A stretch of 64,000 bases of DNA, taken from the NCBI RefSeq assembly GCF_000002875.2, contig NC_009395.2, forward strand, positions 69,501-133,500. The letters run 5' to 3'. The stretch's first letter is position 1; the number at the start of each line of letters is the position of its first letter. The DNA is from Leishmania infantum JPCM5 (lineage: Eukaryota > Euglenozoa > Kinetoplastea > Trypanosomatida > Trypanosomatidae). The notes beneath the pieces were generated by a model, which worked only from the letters and a program-made list of their open reading frames with translations, had not been told where the DNA came from and did not search any database. The position numbers and the translations under genes were made by a program. This document shows, one piece after another, positions 32,301 through 41,799 of this stretch.

Positions 32301-34104
32301 CTTCGTTCAGCTGAAGTTGCGCACGGCGGTGCGGCAGAACCGCGACCTGCACTTTGCCGCCCAGCTGCAGCAGCTTCGGCGCGGAATGGTGCCACTGGAC
32401 CTACCGAAATCGGTGCGGTTCATGTCACGAGAGCAGGTGGTGGCCGAGCACCATGCAGCGTCTGAGCTTCGTGAGCGCCAGCAGGCTCAGCTGCAGCAGG
32501 TCCTGTCCACCGCAACCAGCGAGCCCTCCATAGACCCTCACACGGAGACAGTGGCGACCTCCAACGCTGCCGATGAGAGCCTTCGGACTCAGTCCGCGGC
32601 GGCGACCACGCCTGTGAGTCCGTTCCCACAAGTGAGGCGCCGCGACAGCGTGGCTGCATTCGTGGACGGCGCCGTGAACCTGTTGCCGACGAATCGCGAG
32701 GTCGACGCGACCAACACGGAGCAGCTGGACAGGTTGGAAGGGGATCTCATCACCTTTGCGCCTCAGCTCCTGCCCCCATCCCTCGTGGGCACCTGGTCTC
32801 CGACGTATGTGCTGCGCATCCATGCGCCACCGAAGCTGAACATGAAGACGTTCGCGCTGGAGATACGGCGGTACCTCGCCGCGTTCTACACACACGGGCA
32901 GCGTGCGTCGTCGCAGCCGTCGTCTCGCTTGTCAGCGCGACTGGCGCGTCGCGAAAAGGATGCCGCGGCGTCCTCCAGCACCGCGGTAGCGTCGGCAAAC
33001 TTCAGTGACGGCGCGTGGCTCCTGCACCCCAGCCTCAGCGAGCGCAGCATTGTGTTGTATCCCCTCTTCGTCGACGCCTTGGCCCTCCGGGTGCGTCTGC
33101 CGCCGACGATGGACAAGGAAGAGGCGCAGGAGTTCTTGCTGTACCTGAGTGAGCTGGATCGTCATCTTGAAAGCATCGACAACGGCGTACGGGTCCGCGA
33201 CGTCCTCGTTCACGCAGACGGCATGCACACGGAGCAGGACGAGTTCACTCTCTCGCAGTACGCCCAACGCACCCCGCTTGCCCGGCCACTGGGGCTGAAG
33301 ATTGGCGCTCGCGTGATGCTCCGCACCAACCTTGCCCCGGGGCTCGTGAACGGAAGCCTGGGCACCGTTGTGGCCTTTCGCAAGCTGGAAATTGACCAGC
33401 TTCCGCGTTACATCGTTGGCAACGCGCAGCGGGAGGAATCCATCCTGCAGTACGCCGACTACTTGAAGTACGAGCAGGGCTTCGACGTGCCACTGGCGCC
33501 GGTATTGGACTTCAACGGGCGGCAGGAGGTGATCCCGCCAGTGACGCACTTTGTTGGAGGGCTGCCCAACACGCACTTCTACAGCATGGGGATCATCGCC
33601 CTGCCGCTCTCCTTAGCCTACGCCTTCACGGTGCACAAGGTGCAGGGGCTCACCCTGGTGGGTCGCGTGCACCTGGAGCTGTCCCGCATGTGGCCGTGTG
33701 AGCATCTGCTGTACGTTGCCATGAGCCGCGTGCGCAACCCGGAGCAGCTGTCGGTATCCTCTTTTCACCCCAGCCTAGTGCGTGCGGCGGCGGACTGCCT
33801 GCTATTCGATGACAGCCTGCCGCCGGTGACCCAGGCGCGAATCGCGCCGTACATGGTGGCGGCGACCTGGCGGCGCTCAGTGGAGCGACGCAAGAAGACG
33901 GTGCTGAGGAAGCGCCTCGAGGCGTACGTGAAGAAGCGCCAGCAGAGGCTGCAGAGTGAGGCGAGTAAAGGCGACATCCGCGCAGAAATACGACTCCTGG
34001 AGGAGAAGATGCTAAAGCAGCGGGTGAGGGCGTCGGCCGCGCACCGCAAGCGTCGTAGCACCCCCGGCAAGCTGGGCGCCGTTGCTGGTTCCCCGATGGT
34101 GTGA
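29347..34104 (+). CDS. PIF1-family DNA helicase, first of tandem pair
   Basis: A 1585-residue superfamily 1B (5'-3') helicase. The first 800 or so residues are Ala/Glu-rich and mostly disordered. The helicase core begins with LQDLNTEQQAVVQLVMQG. Motifs in order: Walker A GGGAGTGKS with Lys864, GTTGIAGSQIGGCTLHH (motif Ia), IIIDEVSM with Asp927/Glu928 (Walker B), GDFLQLGAI (motif III), VNLLPTNREVDATN, then motifs V/VI in LAYAFTVHKVQGLTL and LLYVAMSRVRNPEQL near residue 1456. An insert of about 75 residues separates motif III from the LLPTN element. The C-terminus is basic. Trypanosomatids carry many PIF1 paralogues, several acting in kinetoplast DNA maintenance. ATG 29347 is the first in the open frame; ATGs at 29428 and 29557 are alternatives, so an N-terminal targeting signal cannot be judged. 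It is followed by a PIF1 paralogue. Confidence 0.9.
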   Translation: MGYLQVLLASHRHLTAAPVCPRARGAVMAPVSKCVAAPSCIPLVSLPSSSPPPSASPASPVRSAEKCTQLMVKAKTRDKGRWRGGGGSYCARGAYIAVASSVVEPLHCKRRQRQLAQLTVAAVHVTRHTAARRWYHSQSREPPSGGDLSPRAECGPAPSSEAAPSEYGDAKEERPSLLSELLRRLQQTAGVSAGGRCASAHAADLPMEISAQEGAAVPAAASSALDASSRHDCLRSSAGAEEEAYVPLLFRPDFQRANPHARRHAAAAITAAEPEAAAPTITVDLRWRAVDECGVQAARGSLRKRTSHKTLKPVALEAAPAAARSLAPRGDAEAAKLGDPHTDVAASPALVCNDDALLEEFDMDSISAFDLGGEQGEGRAINEERDQQLDGDASAAAASPAHQEGVSKDNWDDQAYGAVEKDIEDVEDCISDDALPVAPAASVGDAVRTADKRTRQLILDPVEWLAQASDAPLMDEALLESNTHIKDQLTEALAPSAAAKYTEWLRHRTHDAAFSDAEAAIGEAPPSAGHVAAMVAKGFEPATAAFMASASQQSIDAEEDTSLQEALTAELYADVSRAIRKQQWHRPRNKKAKRGKAAAAASSIHADTDGDRLTDAEHPSEAPLSRENDAATMEAEAPPPAAQSAAPLNPDEGADGTVGGALPAPCHEVATALLRAPKRDSTTAPAVESGALVYNIFTRRVAKAGSMSIRTLALMGIGVDRATRELCVTEGEALRNLAGELRAHRVSWPKFWSRGPLYQQIERLLSDATVEDPVERVSGLLKLQYSRSHLQRQKPGLVVCGETTESEQTPSAAVEATTAQPSMMESIDDKLLTLQDLNTEQQAVVQLVMQGHHTYIGGGAGTGKSVLLRVIKQQLVREGLAVAVTGTTGIAGSQIGGCTLHHCLGISPLGEFTRRKDLSSYDVIIIDEVSMLSRDLFESLEVHLRRANNINLPFGGVQMILSGDFLQLGAIHAQPLITSTVFRRNFVQLKLRTAVRQNRDLHFAAQLQQLRRGMVPLDLPKSVRFMSREQVVAEHHAASELRERQQAQLQQVLSTATSEPSIDPHTETVATSNAADESLRTQSAAATTPVSPFPQVRRRDSVAAFVDGAVNLLPTNREVDATNTEQLDRLEGDLITFAPQLLPPSLVGTWSPTYVLRIHAPPKLNMKTFALEIRRYLAAFYTHGQRASSQPSSRLSARLARREKDAAASSSTAVASANFSDGAWLLHPSLSERSIVLYPLFVDALALRVRLPPTMDKEEAQEFLLYLSELDRHLESIDNGVRVRDVLVHADGMHTEQDEFTLSQYAQRTPLARPLGLKIGARVMLRTNLAPGLVNGSLGTVVAFRKLEIDQLPRYIVGNAQREESILQYADYLKYEQGFDVPLAPVLDFNGRQEVIPPVTHFVGGLPNTHFYSMGIIALPLSLAYAFTVHKVQGLTLVGRVHLELSRMWPCEHLLYVAMSRVRNPEQLSVSSFHPSLVRAAADCLLFDDSLPPVTQARIAPYMVAATWRRSVERRKKTVLRKRLEAYVKKRQQRLQSEASKGDIRAEIRLLEEKMLKQRVRASAAHRKRRSTPGKLGAVAGSPMV
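33596..33752 (+). repeat. 157-bp block identical to 38964-39120
   Basis: This part of the first helicase gene (motifs V-VI, from ALPLSLAYAF to NPEQL) is identical base for base to the equivalent part of the downstream paralogue. Sequence on both sides diverges at once, apart from a short matching run in the upstream codons for NTHFYS. It is a direct repeat within two coding regions. Confidence 0.95.
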
Positions 34105-36298
34105 GAAGCGAGAGGGCCGATGTGCCGACACCGATTCAGCGGGTCATAGGCGATCCCGCATTCCCCGAAGTATGTCTGAGTCTGATGTTCACTGTTTTGG
34201 CCGGTACATGTGAGGAGGCTGCGGGGGCACCAGCACACACAGATATCTGTATGCGTGCACTGTATGCCTGTTGATGGGCGACTCGATGCAGAAGCCCAGC
34301 CCTCTCCACCATCACCGCCGCCGCCACCGGCCCGCTCCCATTGGCTTGCAGTCTGTTACCTCCTAAAAGGAAGTGAAAATCGACCCACAAGCAAACCACT
34401 CGTGTACGCAGCGAGGAACAAAGAGACGCATGCGGCCACGTCGGTCGGTCTGTGCGAAAGAGCGAGCACGCACGCACACGCACACCGTCGCTCGTCTGCC
34501 GACGATCACACGCCTCGAGGGGAGCAAGGAGAGAAAGGGGGGTGGCAACGAACATGCACCGGAGCCGTCGGTGGCTCTGCCCCTTCTCGCCTCGCCCACA
34601 GCATTCGCGTCATGGCACGCCCTCTCTACCGCATTGCCTCCTCCTTATACTTCTCCTCCTCCGATCTCCCCACCCCACTCCCCATTCACTCCGTCACGCA
34701 TCCACACGCTTGTCACGCCGGTGCCATCACAGAGGCCCGTAACGTGTAACCTACACTAGATTCTCTGTATATATCTCTCTATATACTGTGATCCTTCTTT
34801 TTTTTTTGCTTCGTACATTGCGAGTGTGTGTATGTGTGCGTGCTTGTGGTGCTGGAAGGCCTTTACTTAGATTGGCGCCTGCCACCCTCCCACCCACCCA
34901 CCTCACCCCGCCTTTTGGGCATCTTTCATCTCCCCCTCCCCGCCTCTCGGCGTCTCCGCTGTCTTCCTTCCTCTTTCTCTCTTTGGCCTTCGGTGCTCGA
35001 GCACGTGCGCCTGCGTGACCGAGTGCGTCTGTGTGTGCGCTGCCGGTCTCCTTTGTGGTATTTGGTACCTACACACGCACCAGCGCATCATCTACAAGTG
35101 AGCTGCAGCGGTAACCACACGAGAAGACAAGCGGCTGGGCAAGCGGGAGCGTGAACGGAACTAAACGAGTGCGAGGAAGAAGTGAAAAGAGAGCAGCGGA
35201 TATCACGACAACCGCCACCCTGTTGTTCGCCTCCACACACACAAATACACACACACCGCCCCTCACGTCTCCTCGTCCCACCCGCCGACGCACACGCTCT
35301 TCTCTTGCGCTCCTAGAGACTCGCTTCTCTTTCTCTCTATCCACAACTGTCGTTGTGTCGTTTTTTTTTTTCGCACTTCCGTCCTGCCACACGGCTGCAC
35401 CACCCACCAACCACCACACACCACCCGTGTGTTGTTTGGTGTTACTTGTTTCTACACGCACACCATTCATAGAGCACATCTCCGTAACTTCTCCTGTACA
35501 CATCTTTCTTTCCTTTGCTTCTTCTTTGGTTCTCCGATACATTGCGGTCTACCATCCTCGGCGCGACCTCTCCTGGTCCTCACCTTCCGCGCCAACCCTT
35601 CGCATCCCTCTCACTCAGATCGTCGTCTCTGTCGGTTGCGCGGTGGTATTCCGTTGCATCTTCCTGTTCTTGGTTCCCTTACTTTGACTCATTTTTCCGC
35701 TCTCCTGGTGTCTCGCTCCAGTGTTGGTCGTTGTACATTTTTCATAGTACCACACACACACACGCACACCTCTCCCCACTCTCTCCCAGGCGTGTCAAGC
35801 TCTTCCTTCTGTTTGTAAACAGGCGCCCTTCCTTGTGTTTTGTTTTCCTTCCTTCTTTCCGAACTCCCCGCACACCTTCATAGATCTTGATTCTCCTCCT
35901 CCCTCCCCCCTCCCCTCTCTCTTTCTCGCACACGCACAACCGCACGCGCGCACCCAGTCCGCACCTTGCCACACCGCCCATCATCCCGTTGCTTCCTTCG
36001 AAACAAGCGTGTGTGTGGGCGCGCTCTCCTCTCTTCTTTTCGCTGTTCTCCTTTTGTTTCGGTTTCTTCCGCATCTCCTCTGTCCTCTCCGTCTCACGCG
36101 GATCGCACAGACGCTCAGGCCTCTCTCGGCCCTCCTCCTCCTCTCGTCTCGTGTGCTCGCTGTTCGTGGTGTGCTTTCCATTTTGTTCCGGTGTTTTGGC
36201 CGCTCGCCCAGCCCCACTCACCCCTCCTCGCTGACGTGTGTAGGGGCACATCACGAACGGATTCTTGCTGGCGCTGCTCTCGCTCGCCTCCACAATAA
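34105..36298. other. Spacer between the two helicase genes, strongly pyrimidine-rich
   Basis: About 2.2 kb with no gene. From about 35180 to 36240 the + strand is overwhelmingly C/T with T-runs, giving antisense open frames rich in Glu/Arg/Lys that are not genes. A T-run lies at 34797-34808 and another at 35360-35371. Many AGs are available as splice acceptors; the last before the ATG is near 36241. Confidence 0.55.
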
Positions 36299-39200
36299 AT
36301 GTTTCGTTACTTTACGTCGTCCTCCTCCGCGGCGCGGCAGAAAGCCGTGCAGCTCGCCGTCTGCGCCCATCTTCGCACCAGTGCTGCGGTTCTGCACTCA
36401 GCCGCCGCCCACGCGTGCGCATCGTCAACGATCCGCGGCTCTGCTGCCGCGGTGGCGCGCAGTGCGTTGGTGAGCGCTCAGCTCACCAGCATGCGGTGGC
36501 AGTCCTCCCCCTCCTCCACGCCGCCAAAGCCGGAGGGTGGCAAGAGGCGTGGACGACCACCGGGCCGCAAGACACGCCGGTCCACTTCCGCAACAGCAGC
36601 CGCCGACACAAGGATGGCGGTGAGCGATGTCTCCCGCACAGAAACAGACGCCGCTCTGGATCAAGCAGTGGCCTCCGTGGCGCAGAAGATCTTCGCGGGC
36701 TCTGCCGAACCAATGCCAGCAGCACCAGCACCTTTTCCAGAAACTAGCGCCTTGAACATGCCTGACGCAACCCCCCTCACGGCACAGGTTACCAAGCTCG
36801 TGGAACCGCCGACGGCTGCTGCCGTCGGCGCTTCCGTGGAGGCTTCCAGGCATGCCGGTGCCACCGCGACACCGGCGAGCTCGTCCGCTCCATCGGTCGG
36901 CAAAGCAGCTTGGGAAGAAGAGCGGCCGCAGACCAACGTAGCAGCTACGCCGGATGTGATGGCGAAGCCGAAGAGGTCAGCAGGCCGACGACGCACGCAG
37001 CGGGAGACGGCTACACCAACACCAGCAGTCGTCACAGCCGCTGAGGCGTCGGTGGCGCCAGCGAACCCCGCCGCCGACGCGTTCCGCGAGAGCCTTGACG
37101 AGGAGTCCTTCTTCTCGTCACTCCTCCAACCAGGCAAAGGCGACTCCAGCATTGCAGAGCCGAGGGAGTCGACTCTCGTGTACAACGCTCTCACCGGTCG
37201 CATGACGAGCGAGACGTCGGTGACGATGCAATGCCTGCGCGAACTCGGCTTTGGCGTCAACGACCAGCGCCAGGTGATCATGAAGCATCCAGAAGTGCTG
37301 AACGCGCTTGCCGAGCGGGTACGCGCCGGAACGTCGGCGCTGCCGACGAAGTGGCCCGTCACTGTCGCCCGCGTCATCAGTGCGGTGGTTATGAACAGTA
37401 ACATAAGCGATCCGGCGAAGGCGCTCGAGCAGATGATCCAGGTGAAGACAAACAGCGTCATGCGCAGCCGCTACACCTCCGTTGTGTCCGCGGTGAACAG
37501 CGACCTGGACGCCGCCATGGCGGAGACGACGGCGGCGGAGCAAGCAGGCATGAACGGCGGGCACGATCCGGATCAGGCGATCGAGCTCAACGACGAGCAG
37601 AAGCGCGTCATCGATATCGCCCTGCGAGGGCACCACTTGTACATCGGCGGCAGCGCCGGCACCGGCAAGACAGTGCTTCTGCGTGCCGTGGCGCGTCGCC
37701 TGCAAGGCCACCGCCTACGCGTTGCGATGACCGCCACTACGGGCGTAGCTGGGTGCCACATTGGCGGCTCGACCTTCCACCATGCCCTCGGCGTCACCTC
37801 CCGTGGCGAGTTCATGCGACGCAGCATCATCCTCGACTACGACGTCATCATCATTGATGAGGTGTCCATGTTCCCGCAAAGCCTCTTTGAGGAATTTGAC
37901 CGCGTTCTGCGCGAGGAGGCCGGCACGCCTGATCTGCCGTTCGGCGGAGTGCAGATCATCCTGTGCGGTGACTTCCTCCAGCTCGGCTGCATCAACGAAA
38001 AATCGCTCATTGGCTCACCAGTTTTCCACAAGAACTTTGTGAAGATCCGTCTCGAGACGCAGGTGCGGCAGACCGCCAACTCCCAGTTCGCGAACGACCT
38101 GCAGCTCATGCGTCTGGGTATCGTGCCGAGCGATCTCCAGACGACGGTGCAGCTACTGCCGCCGGGAACCATGGTCGACTCCGCCGTGAATCTGCTGCCG
38201 ACGAACAAGGAGGTGCATGCAGCCAACGAGCGACAGCTCCAGGAGCTGCCAGGGGACCCGCTGACGCTCACGCCAGAGACCGGCATCACCTCCCTCCAGT
38301 GCGAAACGACGGCGACGCTGCTGCTGCGCACGACGCCGGATTTCAACGAGGCCGAGTTTGCCCGCCACACCCGCTCTCTACTGCAGGCCACCCTTGACCT
38401 GCCCCGCGCCTCCCTCCTCTCGCTCTACCGTGTGTACGAAGACGGTCACGTGATGCGCGTCATGCTGCCACCTGGCGAGTCCGTCGCGTGGCGCGACGCG
38501 ATGCGGGAGCGATTCCTCGAGATTGCTGGCCTGCTGAACGACCTGGAGCTTGGAGCCACGGTAACGGAGATCATCCCGAACGGAGACGGCCTGCACACGC
38601 CTGAGACAGAAGACTACCTGCACAAGGTTATGTCGAAGCACCCGATCGCGCAGCCGCTGACACTCAAGAAGGGTTGCCGCGTTCTTCTGCGTTCGAACCT
38701 CTCGAACAGCCTCGTAAACGGCAGCATCGGCACCGTCGTAGACTTTGTGGAGTGCAAGGAGGAGTCCTTTCCCGAGTACATCAAGACTGAGTCTGTGAGG
38801 CGCTGCATCGACCGCTATCGCGTGTTCTGCTTCACCGAGTGCGGCATGCCAGTGCCAATGGTGCCCGTCGTCCAGTTCTACAGCGGCGAGAAAATCGCGG
38901 TGCCACCGTGGGAGTTCTCCGTTGGTGGTGGGCCAAACACGCACTTCTACAGCCTTTCGAGCGTCGCCCTGCCGCTCTCCTTAGCCTACGCCTTCACGGT
39001 GCACAAGGTGCAGGGGCTCACCCTGGTGGGTCGCGTGCACCTGGAGCTGTCCCGCATGTGGCCGTGTGAGCATCTGCTGTACGTTGCCATGAGCCGCGTG
39101 CGCAACCCGGAGCAGCTGTCCATGTCGAGCTTCACGGCAAGTATGGTAGTGGCGAACGAAACGTGCGTCCACTTCGACAAGGCGCTGCGTGGGGCGCTAC

Positions 39201-39943
39201 AGTTGACCGTCGCTGACATCGCCAAGTACCCTATCTCGGCATGGAAGCGATGCAACGACACCATTTACCACCTTCGTTGCCGTGGCGCCTCGCTGCGTCG
39301 CCTGTTGGAGGGGGTGACGTCTATGAGCGGCAGCATATCTCCGCTGATGGTGTCGGGGAGCGGCAGCCCGCAGGCACACGGCAGTGCTCTCGACCGCTCT
39401 GGGGGAAGCTTCGCGTCTCGTAGTAGAAGCGACGGTGAGGACGACCATGAGGCGCTCTCAGCTCACGAGATGACGAGCACAAGCGACGGTAGTCGAGTGA
39501 TGGTGCGTGTAGGCAGGCACGGTAGCGGCGGTACCGGCATGGTGGGGGAGGTCGACACTGATGACCTGGCTTTCAACCTAGAACACCTTAGCGCCATCCA
39601 GCAGTCGGTCCTCGTAGCGCGTCGCATGCGTAAACTGGTGCGGCATGTTGAGCGGGTAGCGAAGCTGACTGACGCGCGACACCGCACCAAGAGCAACGGG
39701 AAGAATAGCAAGGGGCCAGCGGCTCCGAAAGGCTCTGCGCACGCAGCGTCAGCTGCAGCAGCGGTCGTGAGTGGCAGCATTGATGCGTCGAGTAGGCGAG
39801 ACGGAGCGGAGGCGGAGGAGATGGACGGTGACGAGTCTTGCGACGTTGAGCGTGCCGCCAGCGTCATGGCAGCCTCCGTAGCAGCCGCGGCAGCGGCGTC
39901 GCCCGCCGTCTCGCTTGCCATGGGCGAAGAGCACACGTTTTAG
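36299..39943 (+). CDS. PIF1-family DNA helicase, probably mitochondrial, second of tandem pair
   Basis: A 1214-residue paralogue of the preceding helicase. The N-terminus (MFRYFTSSSSAARQKAVQLA and on) is basic, hydroxylated and free of acids, as in a mitochondrial presequence. An AT-hook-like element, RGRPPGRK, lies at residues 84-91 and could bind AT-rich DNA such as kinetoplast DNA. The helicase motifs are GGSAGTGKT with Lys457, TTGVAGCHIGGSTFHH, IIIDEVSM with Asp520/Glu521, GDFLQLGCI, VNLLPTNKEVHAAN, and motifs V/VI in a block identical at DNA level to the first gene. The N-terminal region is far shorter than in the paralogue. The C-terminal 250 residues are Ser/Ala-rich. Mitochondrial PIF1 helicases of T. 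brucei act in kDNA replication; a similar role here is inferred. Confidence 0.9.
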   Translation: MFRYFTSSSSAARQKAVQLAVCAHLRTSAAVLHSAAAHACASSTIRGSAAAVARSALVSAQLTSMRWQSSPSSTPPKPEGGKRRGRPPGRKTRRSTSATAAADTRMAVSDVSRTETDAALDQAVASVAQKIFAGSAEPMPAAPAPFPETSALNMPDATPLTAQVTKLVEPPTAAAVGASVEASRHAGATATPASSSAPSVGKAAWEEERPQTNVAATPDVMAKPKRSAGRRRTQRETATPTPAVVTAAEASVAPANPAADAFRESLDEESFFSSLLQPGKGDSSIAEPRESTLVYNALTGRMTSETSVTMQCLRELGFGVNDQRQVIMKHPEVLNALAERVRAGTSALPTKWPVTVARVISAVVMNSNISDPAKALEQMIQVKTNSVMRSRYTSVVSAVNSDLDAAMAETTAAEQAGMNGGHDPDQAIELNDEQKRVIDIALRGHHLYIGGSAGTGKTVLLRAVARRLQGHRLRVAMTATTGVAGCHIGGSTFHHALGVTSRGEFMRRSIILDYDVIIIDEVSMFPQSLFEEFDRVLREEAGTPDLPFGGVQIILCGDFLQLGCINEKSLIGSPVFHKNFVKIRLETQVRQTANSQFANDLQLMRLGIVPSDLQTTVQLLPPGTMVDSAVNLLPTNKEVHAANERQLQELPGDPLTLTPETGITSLQCETTATLLLRTTPDFNEAEFARHTRSLLQATLDLPRASLLSLYRVYEDGHVMRVMLPPGESVAWRDAMRERFLEIAGLLNDLELGATVTEIIPNGDGLHTPETEDYLHKVMSKHPIAQPLTLKKGCRVLLRSNLSNSLVNGSIGTVVDFVECKEESFPEYIKTESVRRCIDRYRVFCFTECGMPVPMVPVVQFYSGEKIAVPPWEFSVGGGPNTHFYSLSSVALPLSLAYAFTVHKVQGLTLVGRVHLELSRMWPCEHLLYVAMSRVRNPEQLSMSSFTASMVVANETCVHFDKALRGALQLTVADIAKYPISAWKRCNDTIYHLRCRGASLRRLLEGVTSMSGSISPLMVSGSGSPQAHGSALDRSGGSFASRSRSDGEDDHEALSAHEMTSTSDGSRVMVRVGRHGSGGTGMVGEVDTDDLAFNLEHLSAIQQSVLVARRMRKLVRHVERVAKLTDARHRTKSNGKNSKGPAAPKGSAHAASAAAAVVSGSIDASSRRDGAEAEEMDGDESCDVERAASVMAASVAAAAAASPAVSLAMGEEHTF
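38964..39120 (+). repeat. 157-bp block identical to 33596-33752
   Basis: Second copy of the identical block, inside the second helicase gene and covering the same motifs V-VI. See the first copy for boundaries. Confidence 0.95.
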
Positions 39944-40351
39944 GCCTCCCTTTATCTTTATGGATGACGACGGTGGCGCCTGCCGGTAAAGAGTCGGAAG
40001 TGGGGTGCGGAGGGTCAGTCGGCTCACGTGTTCTCCCCCGCCCCTCCCTCCACAACATCCCCCATTGCTCTCTCTCTCTCTCTCGAGGTGTGCGCGTGTA
40101 TTTGGGCTGTTGATACCATGGCAGGTGGTGGTGCTCCGCTGTGCTGCACCTGCGCATGTGTAGTCGTGTATGCGTGTGCGACCACGGTTTGGCGTTGTTT
40201 CTTTTCGGTATTCTCTATGTATACATGTGTAGTTGTTCTCTCTTCATAGATGCACGTCCACACACACACACACACGCACACAGGGAGAGGCAGAGAGATA
40301 AGGTCGCGACAACGAGGGCGTACGCATGATAGTCGCGAGCACTGTTCTGCT

Positions 40352-40383
<32 letters not shown>

Positions 40384-40384
40384 C
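40352..40384. repeat. TA/TG microsatellite
   Basis: A (TA)n run joins a (TG)n run in the spacer downstream of the second helicase. Confidence 0.8.
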
Positions 40385-40990
40385 GTGCATGTGTGTACTT
40401 TCTGGCGGCAATCCAATATAGACTCACGGGTCCGATGGCTGGGCATCACGCAGAAGTGGAGCGGGCGAAAGATGCACAACAACCGCACGTGTGGTGAGCC
40501 CGAGACGAGGGAAAACAGTGACGACGCAGCGATGCGCCACGCAGGCGCATGCGGTAACGGCAGCGTAGACAATGTGCATTCCTCTGTTTATGCCTCCCTC
40601 CTTCTCCTTCGATCTGTTTATCCCCTGAATCGACCCTCTTTGTTTTTTTTTCCGCGTGTCGTGTAGGTTGCGTGTTATTCGTGCGTGTGTCTCTGTGAGC
40701 CCTTTTTGTTGTGGCGGGTGCTGCTTTATCGCCTGGTCGCTCCCGTGCATCCCCCCTTCTGTATCTGTCTTTGCTGCGTATGCAGTTAGATGTCGCTGAG
40801 GTGTGACGACTCCGCCCCTCACCCCTTCCTCCCTCACAGTACAGCAAAGAGGGGGGAAAGAAACGAATGCCCTTCTCTTCCGTCGCCCGCCTTCTCGCTC
40901 GCGCTCTTTGCATGGTGTGTGCGCGCACACGCGAGCACGCGCACATGCGTATATACATGTACAGATGCGTATGGTGCTGATGCGCTGCCG

Positions 40991-40991
<1 letters not shown>

Positions 40992-41024
<33 letters not shown>
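40992..41024. repeat. GT microsatellite
   Basis: An uninterrupted (GT)n run of about 33 bases. Confidence 0.85.
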
Positions 41025-41026
<2 letters not shown>

Positions 41027-41474
41027 AGTTCTCTCGTTCATCTGTTTGCCGTGATGCCTCCGCCCTCACTCCCCCTCCCCACCCGTTGTATTTCTGTGCA
41101 ATGCGCACGCCCTTGTGTGTACGTGCGTGCATCTTCTGGTGGTTTGCCCTCCCCCTGTCTCCTCTTCGTCCCTTGGTGGCGGGGAGCTGTCTGTGACGCA
41201 AACGCAGGACAGGCCGAACGTGTGGGGGCGTGCAGCCCTGGATCGCAAGCCACCCGGTTCTCTCTCCCTCTGGGAAGCGTGGCAACACGATGGCGAGTGG
41301 GTGTATGCATCGCTCGCATCTGCACGAGTGCCTGCTGGGTACTGGCGCCCGGCGCCACCTCATCCACCCCCTTCCCTCCCCCCTCCGCTCGACCTTCAAG
41401 GGACGAGCATGTTTCGATCGGGCTAGTGTGTAGCTGCCGTGCACACCTGCACAATGCCAGCCAGGCTTGCGCAA

Positions 41475-41481
<7 letters not shown>

Positions 41482-41507
<26 letters not shown>
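41482..41507. repeat. GT microsatellite
   Basis: An uninterrupted (GT)n run of about 26 bases. Confidence 0.8.
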
Positions 41508-41799
41508 GCGAGCGCGCCATGTTCTCAACAAGCAACGCCCTGCCATTTAAAGCACTCTTCATCCCTCCTCTTCCCTTTTTGCGCTTCTTCTACCGTCGTC
41601 TAGGGCATCCGCGCACGCACGCGCACCAATACGCTCTCGCATCGCATCATTCTCTACACTGCTGCAGGGATGCACTAGGTTGCTAGCAGCGTTCACGGCA
41701 CCGTCACCGCTCTTCTCAGTCACAGAACGATTCTTCGGCGACGCCACACCACAGCTGCAGACAGCAGCTGGCGTAGGGGTCACCACCACCACCACGCAG

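Larger units (their letters stand above)
39944..41799. other. Spacer with several GT/CA microsatellites
   Basis: About 1.9 kb with no gene. Microsatellites occur at 40258-40281 (CA), 40352-40384 (TA then TG), 40992-41024 (GT) and 41482-41507 (GT). A C/T-rich stretch at 41560-41600 lies about 200 bases before the next ATG. The downstream open frame extends back to 41680 without an ATG. Confidence 0.5.
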